A stretch of DNA of 9,503 bases. Origin: Oscillospiraceae bacterium (GTDB lineage Bacteria > Bacillota > Clostridia > Oscillospirales > Acutalibacteraceae). The stretch is taken from the NCBI GenBank assembly GCA_029007475.1, contig JAQXHW010000065.1, forward strand, positions 1 through 9,503, given 5' to 3'. Of this stretch, positions 1 through 4,830 are shown piece by piece. A program made the translations under genes and the position numbers. A model generated the notes under the pieces. That model saw nothing but the letters and a program-made list of their open reading frames with translations. It was not told the DNA's origin and made no database searches. Every line of letters starts with the position of its first letter. Position 1 is the first letter of the stretch.

Positions 1-360
1 ATCGAATTTACTGTAACAGACGTCAAAGGTAACAACAGCGGGAGTGTCAAAGAAAGCGCCGAAAAGCTTGTCGGCGGTTTTAACGACAATGAAGTTATGT
101 GCGCCGTAGAGTGAGTGAGTTGCTTCGGTATGATTGGGGTCATCTGCACAGAAGCTGTTATAAATATAGCCTTTTTTATTTATACCTCGCATAGCTTCGC
201 CTAAACCGTAGACAGCGTCATCTTTTTGAATTTTTATTGTGAACTTGAGTCCTGTGCCGTTTAAGGTCTCAAAATACGGAAGCGGGCAGCTTGACGATTC
301 TATGTTTTTAACTACTGCTTCGGTGTCAAAGGGCTTGCCGAATAGATACTTTTTTATCAC
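1..360 (-). CDS. Glycoside hydrolase family 31 (alpha-glucosidase-like), N-terminal part, cut by left edge
   Basis: The minus strand is open from position 360 to the left edge and gives about 120 residues of an N-terminal region typical of GH31 enzymes. The segment VYGLGEAMRGINKKGY, followed by a D-x-x-H region and SLYGAHNFIVV, resembles the galactose-mutarotase-like beta domain that precedes the GH31 catalytic barrel and helps shape the active-site entrance. GH31 members hydrolyse alpha-glucosides, alpha-xylosides or related sugars. The catalytic barrel lies outside the window, so the substrate cannot be read. No signal peptide is visible, which suggests a cytoplasmic enzyme. I prefer a GTG start at 358-360 (protein begins MIKKYLFGKPF) because a GGTAGTGAT stretch at 365-373 sits just upstream and homologues usually begin near this point. 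An in-frame ATG at 388-390 adds ten residues but has only AT-rich DNA in front of it. Family call fairly sure; start moderately sure. Confidence 0.8.
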   Translation of the reverse strand, partial: MIKKYLFGKPFDTEAVVKNIESSSCPLPYFETLNGTGLKFTIKIQKDDAVYGLGEAMRGINKKGYIYNSFCADDPNHTEATHSLYGAHNFIVVKTADKLFGAFFDTPAVVTFDVCYSKFD

Positions 361-364
361 AAAA

Positions 365-373
365 ATCACTACC
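365..373 (-). promoter_or_regulatory. Weak ribosome binding site supporting the GTG start of the GH31 gene
   Basis: On the minus strand GGTAGTGAT resembles the extended Shine-Dalgarno GGAGGTGAT with two mismatches and lies 4 bases before the GTG at 360. No better site precedes the alternative ATG at 390. Confidence 0.4.
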
Positions 374-421
374 GTTCTTGAAAAATTCATATTTATATTA
401 TATAATAATATAGTATATAAA

Positions 422-450
422 AGTATAACATAAAAATACGCATTATACAA
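422..450 (-). promoter_or_regulatory. Candidate promoter of the GH31 gene
   Basis: Read on the minus strand, TTGTAT (445-450) and TATACT (422-427) are separated by exactly 17 bases, matching sigma-A spacing; the -10 box is 5/6 and the -35 box is weak. Transcription would start near 415, about 55 bases before the preferred GTG. The surrounding DNA is very AT-rich, so chance -10 boxes are expected. Confidence 0.45.
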
Positions 451-513
451 TATGATTTCGGGTAATTCATCCCCGATTTTCCCATGAACTTTCGGTAATT
501 TGAAGCCTCAAAA

Positions 514-520
514 AAGGAGA
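514..520 (+). promoter_or_regulatory. Ribosome binding site of the DegV gene
   Basis: AAGGAGA ends six bases before the ATG at 527. It decides the start against the in-frame TTG at 500, which would place this sequence inside the coding region. Confidence 0.85.
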
Positions 521-526
521 AAAAAT

Positions 527-1387
527 ATGGAAAATAAAGTAATCTTATTCGCAGACAGCTCCGTAGACCTCTCTGAAGAACTGAGAGAAAGATACAACGT
601 CCACACTCTGCCTATTCATGTCATTTTGGACGAGAAGGTTTATGAGGACGGCGTTGATATTTCCAGTCAGGAGATTTTTGAGCATTACTATAAAACTAAA
701 CAGCTTCCCAAAACTGCCGCTATTAATTTTGAGGATATCCACCGTGCCCTCAAGCCCTATGTTGAGGATGGCTATGAGATAGTTTATATAAGCATTGGCT
801 CTGCTCTTTCATCGAGCTTCAAGAACAGCTGTCTCGCTGCCGAGGAGCTAAACGGAAAGGTTTATCCTGTTGATTCCTGCTCTCTTTCCTCAGGCGCAGG
901 TCTTTTGGTTATCGAAGCTGCTGAGCGAATTGCTAAGGGCATGAGTGCAAAGCAGGTTGCCGAGGAGGTTTCTGCTCTCAATCAGAAAAACCATGCGAGC
1001 TTTGTTTTAGATACACTTGAGTTCATGAAAGCCGGCGGCAGATGCTCTGCTGTTGCTGCGTTCGGCGCAAATCTCTTGGGCATCAAGCCATGTATCAAGG
1101 TGTTTAATGAGAATAACGGCGCTATGGCCGTTTCTAAGAAGTACAGAGGTAAGTTCGAGAAGGTTATTTTTAACTACATTGACGATACTTTAGCTTCCTA
1201 CGATAATATCCGTACCGACAGAATCTTTATAACATATTCAACCGTAGAGAACGGCCTTGACGAGAAGGTCAAGAAGTATCTCGAGGATAAAAATATGTTT
1301 AAGGAGATTTTCTGCACCACGGCAAGCGGTACAATTTCGAGCCACTGCGGCCCCAATACCTTGGGAATCCTCTTTATGACGGAGTAA
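527..1387 (+). CDS. DegV family protein (FakB-like fatty-acid-binding protein)
   Basis: A 286-residue cytoplasmic protein of normal DegV/EDD length. Recognisable family motifs are DSSVDL at residues 10-15, the ISIGSALSSSF segment at 89-99, LDTLEFMKAGGR at 161-172 followed by LLGIKP at 183-188, and SSHCGPNTLGILF at 271-283. DegV proteins bind a fatty acid between two domains; in the characterised FakA/FakB system FakB presents the acyl chain to kinase FakA to make acyl-phosphate for phospholipid synthesis. H273 in the SHCGP motif and R207 could match conserved carboxylate-pocket residues, but I cannot align them here. No fakA/DAK-type kinase gene is adjacent, which is common because genomes carry several scattered degV copies. 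The ATG at 527 is preferred for its strong ribosome binding site. The gene is followed by a terminator hairpin at 1418. Family sure; lipid specificity unknown. Confidence 0.93.
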   Translation: MENKVILFADSSVDLSEELRERYNVHTLPIHVILDEKVYEDGVDISSQEIFEHYYKTKQLPKTAAINFEDIHRALKPYVEDGYEIVYISIGSALSSSFKNSCLAAEELNGKVYPVDSCSLSSGAGLLVIEAAERIAKGMSAKQVAEEVSALNQKNHASFVLDTLEFMKAGGRCSAVAAFGANLLGIKPCIKVFNENNGAMAVSKKYRGKFEKVIFNYIDDTLASYDNIRTDRIFITYSTVENGLDEKVKKYLEDKNMFKEIFCTTASGTISSHCGPNTLGILFMTE

Positions 1388-1417
1388 AGATACAACTGCT
1401 TTCCCTAAGTAAATAGC

Positions 1418-1444
1418 AAAAGCCTTACTGCGTGTAAGGCTTTT
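1418..1444 (+). terminator. Hairpin with short T-run after the DegV gene
   Basis: AAAAGCCTTAC (1418-1428) pairs perfectly with GTAAGGCTTTT (1434-1444) around a 5-base loop and ends in TTTT. It sits only 6 bases ahead of the ribosome binding site of the next gene, so it may be a partial terminator that sets the level of read-through. Confidence 0.75.
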
Positions 1445-1450
1445 AATATT

Positions 1451-1458
1451 GGAGTGAT
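1451..1458 (+). promoter_or_regulatory. Ribosome binding site pointing to a TTG start at 1463
   Basis: GGAGTGAT is a near-consensus Shine-Dalgarno; its GGAG core is 8 bases before TTG 1463. The GTG at 1454 overlaps this motif and is therefore an unlikely start, and the ATGs at 1484 and 1487 have no purine-rich site before them. Confidence 0.65.
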
Positions 1459-1462
1459 TATT

Positions 1463-1939
1463 TTGCCCTCGGACATTAACAGCATGATGACAAAAAGTGA
1501 GTTTTTATCAGATTATTATAAGCGAAAGCCTTGGTATTATATCTTCCTTTTGCTCACCCTGGGCTGTGTTGCAGCGGCGGCTTTTCTGCTTATTCTTAAC
1601 GGAGAGGTTTTGGTTAATATCGGAAAAAACTTCTCAAGCTTCGACTCGGTTAAAATGGTAAAATTCGCTTGGTGTGTAGTTGCCGGAGTTTTGATTATAC
1701 TGACCGTACCTTGCTTTATCCTTACCAAAAGATTTAATTCTAAAGCGGTTGATGCATACAGCAAGTATCTCTCGGGACTTGAGATGAAGCCTGATATCTC
1801 CGAGGAAAATCTTACAGCGGGTGAAAATGAATGGAAGTGTAAGGTTTGCGGCAGAGTAAATGCAAATTACGTTGGTACCTGCGCCTGCAAAGAGGCAAGA
1901 CCTGCGGGAATTTCTCCGAGCATAGCTAAGGACGACTGA
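1463..1939 (+). CDS. Small membrane protein with C-terminal zinc-ribbon-like motif, function unknown
   Basis: I do not recognise a named family. The 158-residue protein has a short polar N-terminus, one hydrophobic helix at about residues 24-45 (rich in L, A and F), a second at about 68-87, and a soluble C-terminal tail of about 70 residues. The tail holds C126-x2-C129, then C140-x-C142 in a WKCKVCGRVN...GTCAC context, which looks like a compact zinc ribbon. The two helices with charged flanks suggest a membrane anchor with the Cys cluster on the cytoplasmic side (inferred). The start is taken as TTG 1463 from the GGAGTGAT site. No promoter is evident between it and the DegV gene, so expression probably depends on read-through of the hairpin at 1418. 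It converges on the metal-binding lipoprotein gene across a shared terminator. That it is a gene is likely; its role is unknown. Confidence 0.75.
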   Translation: MPSDINSMMTKSEFLSDYYKRKPWYYIFLLLTLGCVAAAAFLLILNGEVLVNIGKNFSSFDSVKMVKFAWCVVAGVLIILTVPCFILTKRFNSKAVDAYSKYLSGLEMKPDISEENLTAGENEWKCKVCGRVNANYVGTCACKEARPAGISPSIAKDD

Positions 1940-1999
1940 TAAGCAAGAAACAAAGCGGCAGCTAATGACAGTTATACCCGTACCGAAAGCAAAAAAGAA

Positions 2000-2045
2000 A
2001 ACCCTCTGCATGCGCTTACACGTTTGCGGAGGGTTATTTTTTATG
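2000..2045. terminator. Bidirectional terminator between convergent genes
   Basis: AACCCTCTGCA (2000-2010) pairs with TGCGGAGGGTT (2025-2035) with one T-G wobble and a 14-base loop. It is followed by ATTTTTTAT on the plus strand and, read in reverse, by TTTTCTTTTTT. It can therefore end both the small membrane protein transcript and the minus-strand lipoprotein transcript. Confidence 0.85.
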
Positions 2046-2046
2046 C

Positions 2047-2952
2047 TTAGTAGAGGGCGATTTTGAGAGAGTCCACGTTTTTATTCATAAGAGAGAGGTA
2101 AGTTTCGCCCTTGTCAAAATCCTCTTTGGAAACATTGTGACAGGAGTAGAAGGTCAAAACCTCTGCTCCTGTTTCCTCGGCAATAGTCTTTGCTATGGAG
2201 TCTGAGCTGAGCTCAATTTTGAAAATTACGGGAATGCTTTCCTTTTTTACGGTTTCGATAAGCTCGGCAACTGTGCCGGCAGAGGGCTCTGTGTCCTCCG
2301 AACAGCCCGAGAAAGCGGCATGATAGTTAAGGGAGTATTCCTCGGCAAAGTAGAGGAGAGGGAAGCGATCCCCGAAAACCAATGTTTTTCTCACACCGCC
2401 GTCAATAACCTCTCTGAACTCCTTGTGGAGAGCCTCCAACTTGTCTATATAGCTATCGAGTCTATTCTCATAGTAGCTTTGATTTTTGCTGTCCTTTGAC
2501 ACGAGAACAGAGGAAATCTTATTGCAAATCTTGATTGCGTTTTTGGGAGAGGTCCAGACGTGCTCGTCAATTTCGCTGTGGCTGTGTTCGTCCTCATGAG
2601 CTTTTGCCTCTACGCAGTCAATTAGTGCGATAATCTCCATATTGGGATTGTCCGCCGACTTTATGAGAGAGTCAATCCATGTGTCGCTTTCTCCGCCTGT
2701 GTAGATAAAAATATCGCACTGTGAGATTTTCACTATATCCGAGGTTGTGGGCTCGAAGCTGTGTGTTTCAGCCCCTGCGGGAATGAGCATGGTGACCTCG
2801 GCTTTCTCACCCGAAAGCTGTCTTGCAAAATCGTATCCGGGGAAATTTACGGTGACGATTTTCAGTTTACCGCTGTCAACGCTGTTTTGAGTACAGCCGA
2901 AAAGCCCTACGGTAAAGATTAGCAAAAGTAATAAAGAAATCAGTTTTTTCAT
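2047..2952 (-). CDS. Metal ABC transporter substrate-binding lipoprotein, ZnuA-like (zinc/manganese cluster A-I)
   Basis: A 301-residue protein that captures a divalent metal, probably zinc, outside the membrane and delivers it to an ABC permease. The N-terminus MKKLISLLLLLIF leads to a lipobox LFGC with the lipidated Cys at residue 20. The ZnuA-family fold is shown by VTVNFPGYDFARQL (33-46), PAGAETHSFEPT with H64, a His/acid loop at 119-131 (H119, H123, H125, H131 before VWTSP), and LTFYSCHNVS near the C-terminus. At the place where many members have a third metal-binding His (FHDAF-type motif) this one has FGDRFP (193-198), a variant found in a Firmicutes branch. The ATG at 2952 is chosen because TTGGAG precedes it and the lipoprotein signal begins there; an upstream in-frame start at 3000 would add 16 residues in front of the signal. 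No permease or ATPase gene is adjacent, so its transporter partner must lie elsewhere. The metal is inferred. Confidence 0.9.
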   Translation of the reverse strand: MKKLISLLLLLIFTVGLFGCTQNSVDSGKLKIVTVNFPGYDFARQLSGEKAEVTMLIPAGAETHSFEPTTSDIVKISQCDIFIYTGGESDTWIDSLIKSADNPNMEIIALIDCVEAKAHEDEHSHSEIDEHVWTSPKNAIKICNKISSVLVSKDSKNQSYYENRLDSYIDKLEALHKEFREVIDGGVRKTLVFGDRFPLLYFAEEYSLNYHAAFSGCSEDTEPSAGTVAELIETVKKESIPVIFKIELSSDSIAKTIAEETGAEVLTFYSCHNVSKEDFDKGETYLSLMNKNVDSLKIALY

Positions 2953-2990
2953 ATACGGCTCCAAAAGCTTAAAAATAATCAGATACATAA

Positions 2991-3018
2991 ATGATATCAC
3001 AAATTCAGAAAATTACAA
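2991..3018 (-). promoter_or_regulatory. Candidate promoter of the metal-binding lipoprotein gene
   Basis: On the minus strand TTGTAA (3013-3018), 16 bases, then TATCAT (2991-2996) with a TGA extended -10 directly before it. It faces away from the promoter at 3053, leaving about 34 bases between the two -35 boxes. I see no convincing Zur palindrome. Confidence 0.55.
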
Positions 3019-3052
3019 CCGAAGAATGAAAGTTTGACTCGAAATCTTGGTA

Positions 3053-3081
3053 TTGACCGAAACTAAATTGAGCCTTATAAT
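3053..3081 (+). promoter_or_regulatory. Promoter of the acyl-CoA synthetase-like gene
   Basis: TTGACC (3053-3058), a 17-base spacer, and a perfect TATAAT (3076-3081) form a near-consensus sigma-A promoter. The start would be near 3088, giving a leader of about 23 bases with GAGG at 3101-3104 ahead of ATG 3111. Confidence 0.8.
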
Positions 3082-3110
3082 ATAAAATATATTTATTTTC
3101 GAGGACAGAT

Positions 3111-4802
3111 ATGGAACTTAAAGCCCCCTGGAGAAAATTTTATAAAGGAATACCCGAGAGCCTGAGCTACCCCGAGGGCTCTATTAGTGATGCTGTTTTC
3201 GAAAACGCGAGGGAATATCCTAAGGCTCATGCACTTTATTACATGGGTAATAGGATAAGTTACGAAGAGCTTTATGAAAAAACCTTGGATTTTCAGTGCG
3301 TTTTTGAGTCGTTGGGGGTCAAAAAGGGTGATGTTGTGGCGGTTTGCCTGCCCAATATTCCCGAGGCGGTGTACTGCCTTTATGCTCTGAACAGAATGGG
3401 TGCTGTGTCCGCCTTTTTGCATCCCTTATCTGCTCCTGCGGAGCTTGATTATTACCTTCAGGAGCTTTCCGCAAAGTTGGTTGTGACTCTGGACTCTCTG
3501 CTTGAAAAGTTTGGTGAAAAAGCGCGAAGCAAGGGCAGATGTTTTCTTTTGATGAGCCCCTCTTTGTCAATGCCTGCCTACATGAAAATAGGATATAGGC
3601 TAACCGAGAAAAAGAAAGCAAAGGTAGAATACGGCGAGAAAATAAAGAGCCTTTCCGAGCTTTTGAAAGCTAAGCGAAAAGCCATTCCGAAAGCAGTAAA
3701 AATGAACAAGGACGACACGGCGGTTATCCTTTTTTCAGGCGGTACTACGGGAGTGCCCAAGGGGGTCATGCTCTCTAACTTAGGACTCAACGCTATGGGT
3801 ATGCAGACCGCCGTTATGAGCGGCACAGATGTCAGGGGAACGTCAATGCTTGCAGCAATGCCTATGTTTCACGGCTTCGGCTTGGCGGTATGTATTCATA
3901 CAATCATGATTTCCGGAGGCTGCAGTATTCTTGTGCCCCGTTTTACCGCAAAGGAATACGCAAAACTGATAAAAAAGAGAAAACCCAATTTTATCGCAGG
4001 AGTGCCTACGATTTACGAGGCAATCTGTGACAGCAACTATCTCGACCGTGTTGAGCTTTCGTTTCTTATGGGAGTTTTTTCGGGTGGCGATACCCTGAGT
4101 CCTAATCTAAAAGAACGGTTCGATGAATTTCTCAAGGCACACGGCGCAAAGGTTAGAATCCGAGAAGGCTACGGTGCTACCGAGTGTGTTACCGCAAGCT
4201 GTCTTACACCCATAAATGACGAACGGCGGGGAAGTATCGGGATTCCCTTCCCCGATGTTTTCTATAAAATCTGCAAGGTTGATACTACCGATGAAGCGCC
4301 CTACGGCGAGGTGGGTGAAATCTGCATAACAGGACCTGCTATTATGAAGGGTTACCTGAATGACAGGGAGGAAACAGAGAAAGTCCTGAAAAAACACGAG
4401 GACGGAAACGTATGGCTTCACACAGGGGATTTAGGACTTATGGATACCGACGGCTTCGTGTACTTTAAGCAGAGAATTAAACGAATGATTATTACCAGCG
4501 GCTACAACGTCTATCCCTCACGGATTGAGGATATTGCAAATTCCTTTGATGGAATTGAGAAAAGCTGTGCCGTGGGTGTTGAGGATACCTATAAAATGCA
4601 GAGGGTGAAGCTCTATGCTGTGCTGAAAAAAGGGGTAGAGGATACCCCTCGGCTTCGCGAGGAATTAAATAATTATCTCAAAAACAATATAGCGAAATAC
4701 GCTCTCCCCAAAGAGATTGAATTTATTAAGGAGCTCCCCAAAACCAAGTACGGAAAAGTTGATTTCAATAAACTTCAGGAGAACGCAAAAACAGACGGCT
4801 AA
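3111..4802 (+). CDS. AMP-forming acyl-CoA synthetase / long-chain fatty acid--CoA ligase-like protein
   Basis: A 563-residue member of the ANL adenylating superfamily, a usual full length. These enzymes activate a carboxylic acid with ATP to an acyl-AMP and then pass it to CoA or another thiol. The phosphate-binding loop is FSGGTTGVPKG (208-218, where a Ser/Thr-Ser-Gly is more usual before GTTG), the A5 motif is GYGATE (353-358), the A7 motif WLHTGD ends in D440, the hinge region is QRIKRMIITSGYNVYP (454-469), and the catalytic lysine motif PKTKYGK ends in K549. It has no membrane segment or signal and should be cytosolic or peripheral. The similarity is best to long-chain fatty acid or related acyl ligases; exact substrate, and whether the acceptor is CoA or a carrier protein, cannot be read. 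It is a single-gene unit with its own promoter, and its last codons form half of the terminator stem. No carrier protein or synthase genes are adjacent. Confidence 0.9.
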   Translation: MELKAPWRKFYKGIPESLSYPEGSISDAVFENAREYPKAHALYYMGNRISYEELYEKTLDFQCVFESLGVKKGDVVAVCLPNIPEAVYCLYALNRMGAVSAFLHPLSAPAELDYYLQELSAKLVVTLDSLLEKFGEKARSKGRCFLLMSPSLSMPAYMKIGYRLTEKKKAKVEYGEKIKSLSELLKAKRKAIPKAVKMNKDDTAVILFSGGTTGVPKGVMLSNLGLNAMGMQTAVMSGTDVRGTSMLAAMPMFHGFGLAVCIHTIMISGGCSILVPRFTAKEYAKLIKKRKPNFIAGVPTIYEAICDSNYLDRVELSFLMGVFSGGDTLSPNLKERFDEFLKAHGAKVRIREGYGATECVTASCLTPINDERRGSIGIPFPDVFYKICKVDTTDEAPYGEVGEICITGPAIMKGYLNDREETEKVLKKHEDGNVWLHTGDLGLMDTDGFVYFKQRIKRMIITSGYNVYPSRIEDIANSFDGIEKSCAVGVEDTYKMQRVKLYAVLKKGVEDTPRLREELNNYLKNNIAKYALPKEIEFIKELPKTKYGKVDFNKLQENAKTDG

Positions 4803-4823
4803 TTTTTTATTAGCCGTCTGTTT
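4789..4823. terminator. Bidirectional terminator, 15-bp perfect hairpin overlapping the synthetase stop codon
   Basis: AAACAGACGGCTAAT (4789-4803) and ATTAGCCGTCTGTTT (4809-4823) are exact reverse complements around a 5-T loop. The stop codon TAA at 4800-4802 lies inside the left arm. On the minus strand the stem runs into GTTTTTGCG; on the plus strand it is followed by the T/C-rich CCTCTTATT. It can serve both convergent genes. Confidence 0.85.
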
Positions 4824-4830
4824 CCTCTTA

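Noticed and set aside
239..433. 64-codon plus-strand frame at the left
   Set aside because: It is antisense to the GH31 start and promoter and has no ribosome binding site.
500..526. TTG start nine codons upstream for the DegV gene
   Set aside because: The strong AAGGAGA site would lie inside the coding region and the family N-terminus fits MENKVILFADSS from 527.
1634..2011. 125-codon minus-strand open frame over the small membrane protein
   Set aside because: It overlaps the coding frame with membrane helices and Cys cluster, runs into the terminator, and its product shows no domain pattern.
3034..3039. Second TTGACT -35 box upstream of the acyl-CoA synthetase promoter
   Set aside because: No -10 box lies 16-18 bases downstream, while the TTGACC at 3053 has a perfect TATAAT at 17 bases.
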